A stretch of DNA of 64,000 nucleotides from Agromyces albus (GTDB lineage: Bacteria; Actinomycetota; Actinomycetes; Actinomycetales; Microbacteriaceae), in assembly GCF_030815405.1 (NCBI RefSeq), contig NZ_JAUSWX010000001.1:62001-126000 (forward strand), given 5' to 3'. The notes under the pieces were generated by a model, which was not told the DNA's origin, made no database searches, and saw only the letters and a program-made list of their open reading frames with translations. Of the stretch, positions 25,910-34,351 are shown piece by piece (the stretch's first letter is position 1; every line of letters starts with the position of its first letter). The position numbers and the translations under genes are program-made.

Positions 25910-26339
25910 TCATCGAGCGCGCGACACGCTTGGTGCGCGCGGACGCCGCAGAAGTCCGGGGCCTCCTGCGGAGGCCGCTCCAACTGTCCGACTGAAATCC
26001 GGCGTTCACGAGCATCTCGGCCCGGCGACGGCCCTCGAGAACCATTCGTACGAACTCGTGGCCCGCGGCCTCAGGGACACCTTCCGCTACACGGCGATCC
26101 TCGAGCACCGGGTCGACATGGAGTGGGAAGTACCCGGCCCTCATGAGACCGGCAGATGGGTGCTGGAACGGGTGCCCGGCGGTACCCGGGTCGTGTACGA
26201 GTTCGAGCAGGCGGGAGAGGACTGCCTGTGGATCGAGGGGGCCGCGGATTGGTGCACGCCGATGACATTCGATCCGCGCACGTTTATTCAACGTTTATCG
26301 CTCCCAGACCGGCCGAGATCAGTCGAGCCGTCGGGTTAG
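25906..26339 (+). pseudogene. Frameshifted SRPBCC-like gene
   Basis: The first frame starts at the GTG at 25906 (VIIERATRLVRADAAEVRGLL) and stops at 25993. Homology seems to continue one frame over from about 25990 to 26270, with WEVPGPHETGRWVLERVPGGTRVVYEFE, a pattern like SRPBCC/polyketide-cyclase domains. Joined, they make about 120 residues. The end after 26280 is not family-like. I read it as a small SRPBCC gene, coupled to the MarR gene, broken by one indel. The family call is moderate. Confidence 0.5.
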
Positions 26340-26439
26340 CATTGAACTCGACAGCAACAAGCTCGACAAGGAATTCCTGGTCAGATCCAGATCAGCCGAG
26401 ATTGAACAGCACGGGGCGTTCCCGTGAAACGAGCTGAAC

Positions 26440-26481
26440 CACTCCGTGGTGTCGCGGGTTCGAGTCCCGCCCTCGCTACCA
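26440..26481 (+). other. tRNA 3'-end fragment (possible attachment-site remnant)
   Basis: The T arm is complete (GCGGG stem 26454-26458, TTCGAGT loop, CCCGC 26466-26470), followed by a seven-base acceptor strand CCTCGCT, discriminator A and CCA (26479-26481). No matching 5' acceptor (AGCGAGG), D arm or anticodon arm lies upstream, so this is not a functional tRNA. A 3' tRNA fragment of this kind is the usual product of integrase-mediated insertion at a tRNA gene. No integrase is visible. Isoacceptor unknown. Confidence 0.7.
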
Positions 26482-26597
26482 TCAAACGGTATTGCTTCGG
26501 GTGATCCCTGACATCTGATGTTCGACCTGGCACGAGCTGGATCGCCTACCCACGCAACGTCGACGCGCTCTCCTGACGACTCGCCGGCGTCGCCCGT

Positions 26598-27599
26598 CTA
26601 CAGCGACTCCCGTCGGATGAGCGCTGTGGGCAGCACCCGGTTGCGCTCCGTGGGATGGCCGTTGATGACCGCGAGCAGCGTCTCGGCGGCGACGCGCCCC
26701 ATGTCCTCGAGAGGCTGGCGGATGGTGGTGATCGGAGGGTCGGATGTCTGGGCGATGAGGACGTCGTCGAAGCCGACGACCGACACGTCGCCGGGCACCT
26801 GGCGCCCTGCAGCCTGGAGTACCCGGATCGCACCGCTGGCCATGAGGTCGGACGAGGCGAAGACGCCGTCGAGGGCGGGGGCCCGATGGATGAGTCTCGC
26901 CATCGCCCCGGCGCCGCTCTCCATCGTGAAGTCTCCGTGAACCATGGCGGTGGTCGGGATGTCGTGGCGAGCCAGTTCGTCCTGCCACCCGCGCGTGCGG
27001 TCGATCGCGGGCTCCATGTCGGCCGGACCCGCGATGATGCCGAGCCGGCGACGGCCGGCTTCCACCAGCGCTCGAGCGGCGAGGACGCCACCACCGTAGT
27101 TGTCGGAATCGACGACGATCGCATCGGATCCGAGGTCCCCGCGTGGCCGGCCGACCCACGCGACGGGAACCGGCGAATTCGCCAGGGCTTCGACCATATG
27201 GGTGATCTCGTGCTGGAGGATCACGATCGCCCCATCGACGGCACCCGTTCGCAGGAAGCGTGGGATCCGCTCTCGATCTTCGTGGTCGGCCGGCAACAGC
27301 ACCGGCTGCACTTCTCCGACCGAGAGTCCCTTCGCGGCGCCCTTGAGGACCGAGGTGAAGAAGGTGCCGCGGAGGCTGTCGAGTTCGTTGAACGCGATGA
27401 CGAGACCGATCGCACCCGCCCGGCCGCCGCGTAGAACCCGGGCTGCGAAGTTCGTCTCATAGCCCAGTCGTTCCGCCTCCCGCTCGACCGCGGCGGTCAT
27501 GGCGGGGTCGACATTCGTGGCACCGGCGAGGACTCGCGCCGCGGTGGCCCGCGACACGCCCGCGGCGCGTGCCACGTCGACGATGGTGGGCCGGATCAT
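26598..27599 (-). CDS. LacI-family repressor
   Basis: A 333-residue LacI-family regulator: helix-turn-helix TIVDVARAAGVSRATAARVLAG, hinge, then the ligand-binding domain. I chose the ATG at 27599 because AGGA precedes it by about 8 bases and the product begins in the standard LacI way; the longer frame upstream is non-coding. It diverges from the CUT1 operon starting at 27860. Two similar palindromes lie between them, one near each gene, which suggests autoregulation plus control of the operon. Confidence 0.92.
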   Translation of the reverse strand: MIRPTIVDVARAAGVSRATAARVLAGATNVDPAMTAAVEREAERLGYETNFAARVLRGGRAGAIGLVIAFNELDSLRGTFFTSVLKGAAKGLSVGEVQPVLLPADHEDRERIPRFLRTGAVDGAIVILQHEITHMVEALANSPVPVAWVGRPRGDLGSDAIVVDSDNYGGGVLAARALVEAGRRRLGIIAGPADMEPAIDRTRGWQDELARHDIPTTAMVHGDFTMESGAGAMARLIHRAPALDGVFASSDLMASGAIRVLQAAGRQVPGDVSVVGFDDVLIAQTSDPPITTIRQPLEDMGRVAAETLLAVINGHPTERNRVLPTALIRRESL

Positions 27600-27621
27600 G
27601 CGTCCAATCCTACTGAGCTTG

Positions 27622-27635
27622 AAAGATCGTTCTCT
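27622..27635. promoter_or_regulatory. LacI operator near the repressor start
   Basis: AAAGATCGTTCTCT matches 11 of 14 positions of the perfect palindrome at 27790-27803. It lies 23 bases from the repressor start, a good place for autoregulation. Confidence 0.55.
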
Positions 27636-27750
27636 CAGGCGGCTCGTGAGGGATCGATCTCTCCGATGGTCGGCGCCGGGGTTCAGCTGACCCGTAGGGC
27701 CCTCCGGCCCTGATACAGCCTCTGTGTTCTCGCATGCGTGCAGATCATGC

Positions 27751-27803
27751 TTGCCGAAACGGATGCCAGTGGTTAGTGTGTGCTTCGCGAGAGAACGTTC
27801 TCT
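27751..27803 (+). promoter_or_regulatory. Promoter and perfect LacI operator of the GH39 operon
   Basis: TTGCCG (27751-27756), a 17-base spacer and TAGTGT (27774-27779) form a plausible promoter. The 14-base perfect palindrome AGAGAACGTTCTCT at 27790-27803 then covers the expected transcription start. The CG-centred symmetry is typical of LacI-family operators. Confidence 0.7.
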
Positions 27804-27859
27804 GTGGTGAGGCGAAGCAGCCTCCACACGGTCATATTCCCCAAAGAAGAGGAGCAGTT

Positions 27860-29134
27860 GTGAACTATCGCAAGCTGGCGCTTCCCGTCGCAGTACTCGG
27901 TGCCATGGCACTGGCGATCTCCGGATGCAGCACGGGCGGATCCGACGCATCGGGCGATCCCAACGCCGAATTCGAGTTCTGGTCGTTCACCGGCATCGGT
28001 CAGCAGGAATCGGTCGACCGATACCTCGAGATCAATCCCGATGCCAAGGTCAAGCTCTCGGAGGTCGGCAGCACGACCGAGACGGCGACCGCGCTCACCG
28101 CCGCCCTGGCCGGCGGGAAGGTGCCCGACCTGGTCATGATCCAGAACGACGACCTTCCGAAGTTCGTCGAGAACCCCGACAACTTCATCGACCTCCGCAC
28201 GCTCGGGGGTGACGATGTCGGAGGCGAGTACCTGGACTGGGTGATCGACGCCGCGACCGGGCCTGACGGCTCCGTGATCGGCATCCCCACCGACGTGGGC
28301 GGGCTCAGCTTCGCGTACCGCGCCGACCTCTTCGAGGCGGCGGGCCTCCCCACCGACCCCGAAGAGGTCGCGCAGATGTGGTCCACGTGGGACGACTTCA
28401 TCGCGATGGGGGAGAAGTACACGGCGGCGACAGGCCAGCCGTTCGTCGACAACGTGGAGACATCGGTGTTCTTCTCCACCGTGAATCAGGTGAAGGAGAA
28501 GTACTACTCGCCCGACGGTGAGCTGATCTTCGACACCAACCCCGAGGTCGAGGAGGCATTCGATGTCGCCGTGCGGACACACGATGCCGGCATCAGTGCC
28601 GGCATCGCGGCATGGTCCTCCGGATGGGCGCCGGGGAAGGCGAACGGCACGTTCGCGGTGACCACCGCGCCCTCATGGATGCTCTCGGGCATCGAGAACG
28701 ATGCTCCCGATACGGCTGGGCTCTGGCGCATCGCGTCGATTCCGGGCGTAGGGGGCAACTGGGGCGGCAGCGTGATCGCGATTCCCGCCCGCGCCGAGAA
28801 CCCTGAGGCAGCGTGGCAGTACATCGAGACGATGCTCTCGCCCGAGGGCCAGGCCGACCACTTCTCCGAGACCGGCACCTTCCCCGCCGCCAAGGACGCG
28901 CTGGAGAGCGAAGAGGTCGTCGCCTACACCAATCCGTTCTACGGCGACTCGGCCATCGGCAAGGTCATCAGCGATGCCGTGCTGAACTTCAACTCGTTCT
29001 ACAACGGGCCCGACACGGGTGCCATCGGCGGGGCCCTGCTGAACGCCCTCGTCGACATGGAGGCCGGGAACGTCCGGCCATCGGATGCCTGGCAGACGGG
29101 CGTCGACAGCGCCAAGGCGGCCATCGGCGGTTGA
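27860..29134 (+). CDS. ABC sugar-binding lipoprotein (CUT1)
   Basis: A 424-residue binding lipoprotein with lipobox ISGC (Cys23). The GTG at 27860 has GAGGAG 5-6 bases upstream; the longer upstream frame runs through the operator and is not coding. It leads an operon of two permeases and a GH39 enzyme, so xylo-oligosaccharides or related pentose glycosides are plausible ligands. It is followed by a 15-base-stem hairpin. Confidence 0.9.
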   Translation: MNYRKLALPVAVLGAMALAISGCSTGGSDASGDPNAEFEFWSFTGIGQQESVDRYLEINPDAKVKLSEVGSTTETATALTAALAGGKVPDLVMIQNDDLPKFVENPDNFIDLRTLGGDDVGGEYLDWVIDAATGPDGSVIGIPTDVGGLSFAYRADLFEAAGLPTDPEEVAQMWSTWDDFIAMGEKYTAATGQPFVDNVETSVFFSTVNQVKEKYYSPDGELIFDTNPEVEEAFDVAVRTHDAGISAGIAAWSSGWAPGKANGTFAVTTAPSWMLSGIENDAPDTAGLWRIASIPGVGGNWGGSVIAIPARAENPEAAWQYIETMLSPEGQADHFSETGTFPAAKDALESEEVVAYTNPFYGDSAIGKVISDAVLNFNSFYNGPDTGAIGGALLNALVDMEAGNVRPSDAWQTGVDSAKAAIGG

Positions 29135-29147
29135 TCGCCATCTGATC

Positions 29148-29183
29148 GGTGGTGGCCCGCCGCTCGCCCGGCGGGCCACCACC
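29148..29183 (+). terminator. Intercistronic GC hairpin after binding-protein gene
   Basis: Perfect 15-base arms (GGTGGTGGCCCGCCG at 29148-29162, complement at 29169-29183) with a 6-base loop, and no T run. It lies between binding-protein and permease genes, as in two other operons of this window. Confidence 0.65.
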
Positions 29184-29199
29184 CTCACAGAGGAGAACC

Positions 29200-30168
29200 A
29201 TGACTGCGACCGCCACCATGATCACCATCGAGACGGGGAACACGAAGAAGCCCCAACAGCAAGCGACCCGCATCCGCAGTTCCTTCGGAGAGCGACTGGC
29301 GCCCTACCTCTACATCGCGCCGTTCTTCGCGATCTTCGTGGTCTTCGGGCTCTTCCCGCTGCTCTTCACCTTCTACGTCGCCCTGTTCGACTGGAACCCC
29401 ATCGGGGAGCAGACGTTCGTCGGCTTCGCGAACTTCGAGCGGCTCTTCCAGGATCCCCGCTTCTGGAACGCCGTCGTCAACACCTTCTGGATCTTCGTGA
29501 TCTCCACGGTCCCGCAGCTGCTGTTGGCGCTCGGGCTGGCACACCTGCTGAACCACGCCCGGCTGAAGTGGGCGAACTTCTTCCGAATGGCCCTGCTGGT
29601 TCCGTACATCACGTCGGTCGCCGCGACGGCGCTCGTGTTCGGTCAGATCTTCGACAAGAACTTCGGTCTGATCAACTGGGTCCTGGACATCTTCGGGATC
29701 GATCCGGTCAACTTCATGTCGTCGCAGATCGGATCGTGGATCGTGATCTCGTCGATGGTCATCTGGCGATGGTTCGGTTACAACACGCTGCTCTACCTCG
29801 CCGGGCTCCAAGCGATTCCGCGAGAGATCTACGAGGCGGCATCCGTTGACGGGGCCACGAGCTGGCAGCAGTTCATCCATCTCACGATCCCATCGCTGCG
29901 CCCGATCATCATCTTCACGGTCATCATGTCGACGATCGGCGGCCTGCAGATCTTCACGGAGCCGCTCCTGATCGCGCCCGAGTCGGGGCTGACGTGCGGT
30001 GCGGTGGGTCGGCAGTGCCAGACGCTGAGCCTGTTCCTCTATGAGCAGGGCTTCGGCCAGTTCGAATTCGGATACGGCTCGGCGATCGGTGTGGCGCTGT
30101 TCGTGATCGTCGTCGTGGTTTCCCTGATCAACTTCTACCTTTCCACCCGGACCCGGAGGGCGCGCTGA
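29200..30168 (+). CDS. CUT1 ABC permease, MalF type
   Basis: A 322-residue permease with about six membrane helices and the EAA loop (IYEAASVDGATSWQQFIHLTI). The ATG at 29200 follows AGAGGAG; the longer frame from 29149 starts inside the hairpin and is unlikely. Its stop overlaps the next start (TGATG). It should form a channel with the 30168-31085 product. Confidence 0.9.
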   Translation: MTATATMITIETGNTKKPQQQATRIRSSFGERLAPYLYIAPFFAIFVVFGLFPLLFTFYVALFDWNPIGEQTFVGFANFERLFQDPRFWNAVVNTFWIFVISTVPQLLLALGLAHLLNHARLKWANFFRMALLVPYITSVAATALVFGQIFDKNFGLINWVLDIFGIDPVNFMSSQIGSWIVISSMVIWRWFGYNTLLYLAGLQAIPREIYEAASVDGATSWQQFIHLTIPSLRPIIIFTVIMSTIGGLQIFTEPLLIAPESGLTCGAVGRQCQTLSLFLYEQGFGQFEFGYGSAIGVALFVIVVVVSLINFYLSTRTRRAR

Positions 30169-31085
30169 TGGCCGACGTGATCGACAAGGCGATTCCCCAG
30201 GCGCCGCAGGAGGCATTCGCCGCTCCGGCGATACGTCGAAATCCAAAGCGCAGTAGCGGCGGGCGGATCGGCAAGGTGTCGTGGCCCGTCTACGTGCTGC
30301 TGGTCGTGGCCGTGCTGCTGAGCGTGTTCCCGCTCTACTACATGTTCGTCATCGCGTCGGTGGGCGCGTCGGCGGTGACGTCGATCCCGCCACGGCTGTA
30401 TCCCGGCTTCAACTTCATGGATATCGCCACGAAGGTGTTCGACACCGTCCCGTTCTTCCAATCGCTCGTCAACAGCGTGATCGTCTCGCTGACGATCGCC
30501 GTGGTCTCTGCGATCCTCTGCGCGTTGGCGGGGTTCGCATTCGCGAAGCTGAGCTTCCGGGGGCGGGAGGCGCTGTTCATCGTCGTGCTGCTCACGATGA
30601 CCGTGCCGGCACAGCTGAGCGTCATCCCCCAGTACCTGATCATCTCGTGGCTCGACTGGGTCGACACGCTCCAGGCGATCATCGTGCCAGGACTGGCGAG
30701 CGCCTTCGGCATCTTCTGGATGCGCCAGCACATGTCGTCGACCGTGAGCGACGAGCTCCTGCAGGCGGCGCGGATCGACGGCTGCAATTCGTGGCAGATC
30801 TTCTGGCGGATCGCGTTCCCGGTCGTGCGGCCGGCCGCGTTCGTCCTCGGGCTCATCACGTTCACCGCGGTCTGGAACGACTTCATGTGGCCGTTCATCG
30901 TGCTGAAGTCCCCGGAGCTGTTCACGGTGCAGATCGTGCTGAAGCAGCTCCAGGCGAACCGCACGATCGACCTCGCGCTCACCATGGGAGGGTCGTTCAT
31001 GGCGACGCTGCCACTGCTGATCGTCTTCTTCTTCGTCGGTCGACGCATGGTCGCAGGAATCATGGACGGGGCGTTCAAGGGCTGA
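30168..31085 (+). CDS. CUT1 ABC permease, MalG type
   Basis: A 305-residue permease with a 40-residue cytoplasmic start, about six membrane helices and the EAA loop (LLQAARIDGCNSWQIFWRIAF). Start and stop both overlap the neighbouring genes by one base (TGATG), so it is tightly coupled to the other permease and to the GH39 gene. Confidence 0.9.
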   Translation: MADVIDKAIPQAPQEAFAAPAIRRNPKRSSGGRIGKVSWPVYVLLVVAVLLSVFPLYYMFVIASVGASAVTSIPPRLYPGFNFMDIATKVFDTVPFFQSLVNSVIVSLTIAVVSAILCALAGFAFAKLSFRGREALFIVVLLTMTVPAQLSVIPQYLIISWLDWVDTLQAIIVPGLASAFGIFWMRQHMSSTVSDELLQAARIDGCNSWQIFWRIAFPVVRPAAFVLGLITFTAVWNDFMWPFIVLKSPELFTVQIVLKQLQANRTIDLALTMGGSFMATLPLLIVFFFVGRRMVAGIMDGAFKG

Positions 31086-32728
31086 TGATCGCTCAGGCAT
31101 CCGACATCATGAACAACCGGACCCCGACCATCGACGGCGTGGTCCCCGAGGAACGCCACCTCGCGCATGTCTGGAACGCCTGCGTCGGCGCCGGCCGCGC
31201 AAACGAGGCATTGCGTGCGGACTGGCAGCAGCACTTCGCGGAGGCGGTCGAGAAGCTCGGCATGCGCTCGGTCCGATTCCACGGCCTCTTCCACGACGAC
31301 ATGTTCGTGTACCGGGCGCGTGGCGGCAGCGGGTTCGGCCCCGACGGGGAGTTGAGCGCGCCCACCTACACCTTCAGCTACGTCGACAAGGTCTTCGACT
31401 TCATCCTCGAGCAGGGCGCTCGCCCGTTCGTGGAGCTGGGCTTCATGCCTCGCGATCTCGCAACCGAGACCGAGACGGTGTTCTGGTGGGGCGCGCACGC
31501 GAGCCCGCCGAACGACATGAGTCGCTGGGTCGAGCTCGTCACGGTCACGATCGAGCACTGGATCGATCGCTACGGACTCGACGAGGTCGCGAACTGGCGA
31601 TTCGAGGTGTGGAACGAGCCGAACCTCGTGCCCCACTTCTGGACGGGCACGAAGACGCAGTACTTCGAGCTGTACGAGGCGACCGCACGAGCGATCAAGG
31701 CGATCCACTCGTCGCTGCTCGTCGGCGGTCCCTCGACGAGCGTGTTCGTGCCGGACGCACGCTACGACGGAGAGACCGAGGACCGCGAGGCGCAATTCAC
31801 CACCGCGGCCGCCGAGGACGTCGATGCCCTCGACTGGCGCCCGGTGTGGATCGAGGAATTCCTCGCCTGGTGCGCCGAGCGGAATCTGCCGGTCGATTTC
31901 GTCACGACGCATGTGTACCCCACCGACTACGCGTTCGGCGTGAGCGGCGATGCGAAGCTCATCAGTCGCTACGCGGACGCCACCCTCGATGACCTGACCC
32001 TTCTCGAGCGCCTCGTGGCCGAGAGTGCGTATCCGAAGGCGGAGATCCACATCACGGAATGGTCGACGACGCCGTCGAGCAGGGACAGCATTCACGACAC
32101 CGTGTTCGCGGCGACCTACATCACGAGGGCGTACCTGCAGTGCACCGATCTGGCCCAATCCATCTCGTACTGGACCTTCACGGACGTCTTCGAGGAGGGC
32201 GGGGCGGGCATCGGGCCGTTCCACGGCGGATTCGGCATCGTCAACGAGCAGGGCATCCACAAGCCGACATTCCACGCTTTCTTGGCGCTCGCACGGCTGG
32301 GCGATCGCCTGCTGCTGTCGACCGCCGAGGGCGTGATCACGAGAGACAGCGCGACATCCGCGATCTCGGCCGTCTTCTTCAACTATCCCGCCGACATGGG
32401 CCGGGCATCGGTCGGATCACGGGACTCCTACCCCGAGACTCGCGAGCTGCGGCAGCGCGGTCCGGCACGCCGGATCCGTCACTCGGTGGAGGGACTCGAG
32501 CCGGGCGCCGTCTTCCTCATCGAGATCCTCGACCCCGACCATGGCGACGTCGCCGAGGCCTGGTATCGCCTCGGGTCGCCCCAGAATCTGACGCCCGCGC
32601 AGACGGCCCACCTGCGCGAGGTCGCAGACGGACTCGAACGGTCCTCCCTGACGGTCTCGCCGGAAGGCGTGCTGGAGATCGACCTCGACCTGCAGCCGTG
32701 GGCCGTGGCATCCGTGGTCCCCTTATGA
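31085..32728 (+). CDS. GH39 beta-xylosidase-like enzyme
   Basis: A 547-residue cytoplasmic GH39 protein, the usual length for the family. Acid/base Glu178 is in FEVWNEPNL and nucleophile Glu325 in HITEWSTTP. A TIM barrel (residues about 20-360) is followed by a beta-sandwich. GH39 enzymes include beta-xylosidases and alpha-L-iduronidases. Bacterial importer operons mostly carry the former, so it probably releases xylose from imported oligosaccharides. Some GH39 members act on other beta- or alpha-L-glycosides, so the substrate is not certain. Confidence 0.88.
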   Translation: MIAQASDIMNNRTPTIDGVVPEERHLAHVWNACVGAGRANEALRADWQQHFAEAVEKLGMRSVRFHGLFHDDMFVYRARGGSGFGPDGELSAPTYTFSYVDKVFDFILEQGARPFVELGFMPRDLATETETVFWWGAHASPPNDMSRWVELVTVTIEHWIDRYGLDEVANWRFEVWNEPNLVPHFWTGTKTQYFELYEATARAIKAIHSSLLVGGPSTSVFVPDARYDGETEDREAQFTTAAAEDVDALDWRPVWIEEFLAWCAERNLPVDFVTTHVYPTDYAFGVSGDAKLISRYADATLDDLTLLERLVAESAYPKAEIHITEWSTTPSSRDSIHDTVFAATYITRAYLQCTDLAQSISYWTFTDVFEEGGAGIGPFHGGFGIVNEQGIHKPTFHAFLALARLGDRLLLSTAEGVITRDSATSAISAVFFNYPADMGRASVGSRDSYPETRELRQRGPARRIRHSVEGLEPGAVFLIEILDPDHGDVAEAWYRLGSPQNLTPAQTAHLREVADGLERSSLTVSPEGVLEIDLDLQPWAVASVVPL

Positions 32729-32738
32729 CGGCACTCGA

Positions 32739-33599
32739 CTATGACGGCATTCGACGCAGGGCCGAGCCGCCGCCGGGAAGGTAGGCGCGCCGAGCCGTTT
32801 CGGCCGAGACCGTGGGCCAGTCGGTGTCGCCGACGACGCGCCGGACACGGTCGACCCAGTCTTCGAAGGCTCCCCCGATGCCGAAGGTGGCGCTGACGGG
32901 CCAGTCGCTGCCGACCATGGCACGCTCGGGCCCGAAGACGGCGAGCGCGTGCTCGATCCAGCCGTCGGCGTGGCGCGCGAAGGCAGCCGGGTCGGTGGAC
33001 TCCGCCGTCATTCCGGAGAGCTTGACGAAGGTGTCGGGGCGCTCGGCGAGCGACTCGATGTTGCGCGCCCAGGCACGCCCTGCCGTGCTGCCGATTCCTT
33101 CGTCGACGGGCGGCTTGCCCAGGTGGTCGAGGATCACGGTGAGGTTCGGGGCGACGGCCAGCAGCTCGATCAGCGCGGGCAACTGCGCGTGCCGGATGCA
33201 CGCGTCGAAACGCGCGCCGTGAGCCTCGACCACACGCAACCCCTCGGCGACCGAAGGGAAGTCCTCGACTGGAGTGTCCTGCAGCAGATGCCGCACGCCG
33301 ACCACGCGCGGGAGTGCCGCAAGTGCATTCAAGTGGTCGGAGACCGCGGATGCCTCGAGCGTCAGGTCTGCGCCGGCGACGATGGCGATGAGCTCGGGCC
33401 ACTCGCTCTCGTCGACCCATCGCGCCTCGTCGAGCGGGTCGGAACCGCCGGCCTCCACGAAGATCATGCCGGTCGTCGTGCCACCGGCACGGTCGACCTC
33501 TTGGGGCAGTACCGGGCGGTCGAGCTCGGTCCCGGCGAGCCAGGCGTAGGGGAGTCGTCGCGGATCCCAGACGTGCACGTGGCTGTCGATGAGCGTCAT
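32739..33599 (-). CDS. Amidohydrolase-family sugar lactonase (L-fuconolactonase-like)
   Basis: A 286-residue member of the amidohydrolase-2 family with the HxH start (IDSHVHVWDP), mid-domain His (LDHLGKPP) and C-terminal metal-type Asp (GSDWPV). Proteins of this size beside L-fuconate dehydratase and sugar dehydrogenases are usually sugar-1,5-lactonases, here most likely L-fucono- or L-galactono-lactone. The ATG at 33599 overlaps the SDR stop (ATGA), making it third in an MDR-SDR-lactonase operon. It converges with the GH39 gene 10 bases away. Confidence 0.82.
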   Translation of the reverse strand: MTLIDSHVHVWDPRRLPYAWLAGTELDRPVLPQEVDRAGGTTTGMIFVEAGGSDPLDEARWVDESEWPELIAIVAGADLTLEASAVSDHLNALAALPRVVGVRHLLQDTPVEDFPSVAEGLRVVEAHGARFDACIRHAQLPALIELLAVAPNLTVILDHLGKPPVDEGIGSTAGRAWARNIESLAERPDTFVKLSGMTAESTDPAAFARHADGWIEHALAVFGPERAMVGSDWPVSATFGIGGAFEDWVDRVRRVVGDTDWPTVSAETARRAYLPGGGSALRRMPS

Positions 33600-34351
33600 C
33601 GGCCGAGCCATCCGCCGTCGACCGGCAGCACGACTCCCGAGACGTAGTCGGATGCCGCGGATGCGAGGAACACCGTGGCGCCCCCGAGGTCGTCGGGTCG
33701 ACCCCAGCGGGCCGCCGGGATACGCTCCAGAATCGAGCGGGTCCGGGTGGGGTCGTCGCGCAGCGCTTGCGTGTTGTCGGTCTCGATGTAGCCCGGCGCG
33801 ATCGCATTGACCTGGATGCCTCGGGCCGCCCACTCGTTCGCGAGCGCCTTCGTGAGCCCGGCGATGCCGGACTTCGCCGCAGCATAGCCCGGCACGTTGA
33901 TGCCGCCTTGGAAGCTCAGGAGGCTCGCCGTGAAGATCACCTTGCCCGAGCCGCGCTCCAGCATCGGCCGTGCCACACGCTGGGTGAGGACGAACTGGCT
34001 GGACAGGTCGATCTCGATGACGCGGTCCCAGAACTCGAGCGGATGCTCCGCCGCGGGGGCGCGCTCGATGGTGCCGGCGTTGTTCACGAGGATGTCGGGC
34101 GAGCGCGTCGCCAACTCGTCGCCGAGAGCCATGACGGCGTCGCGATCCGCGAAGTCGACCGCTCGGCTCTCGAAGCTCCGCCCGAGCGCCGTGACGGCGT
34201 CTTCGACTGCGCTGCCCGATGACGGGATGGTGGCGCTCACGCCGATGATGTCAGCGCCCGCCTTCGCCAGTGCGGTGGCCATGCCCAGGCCGATGCCGCG
34301 GTTCGCGCCGGTGACGACCGCGAGCCGCCCGGAGAGGTCGAACGCGCTCAC
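33596..34351 (-). CDS. SDR-family dehydrogenase (3-deoxy-sugar-acid type)
   Basis: A 251-residue classical short-chain dehydrogenase: nucleotide motif TGANRGIG, NNAG, and catalytic Ser with YAAAK. It resembles KduD-like 2-deoxy-D-gluconate/2-keto-3-deoxy-sugar-acid dehydrogenases. In the oxidative L-fucose pathway an enzyme of this type oxidizes 2-keto-3-deoxy-L-fuconate at C4, and I infer that role here. The GTG start overlaps the MDR stop (GTGA), and the stop overlaps the lactonase start. Confidence 0.85.
   Translation of the reverse strand: MSAFDLSGRLAVVTGANRGIGLGMATALAKAGADIIGVSATIPSSGSAVEDAVTALGRSFESRAVDFADRDAVMALGDELATRSPDILVNNAGTIERAPAAEHPLEFWDRVIEIDLSSQFVLTQRVARPMLERGSGKVIFTASLLSFQGGINVPGYAAAKSGIAGLTKALANEWAARGIQVNAIAPGYIETDNTQALRDDPTRTRSILERIPAARWGRPDDLGGATVFLASAASDYVSGVVLPVDGGWLGR

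Noticed and set aside
26400..26481. Complete tRNA gene
   Set aside because: Only the T arm, acceptor strand and CCA are present. No 5' acceptor, D arm or anticodon arm can be paired in the preceding 80 bases.
30338..32275. 645-codon minus-strand frame over the permease and GH39 genes
   Set aside because: It crosses two genes with clear family motifs and has no coherent fold.
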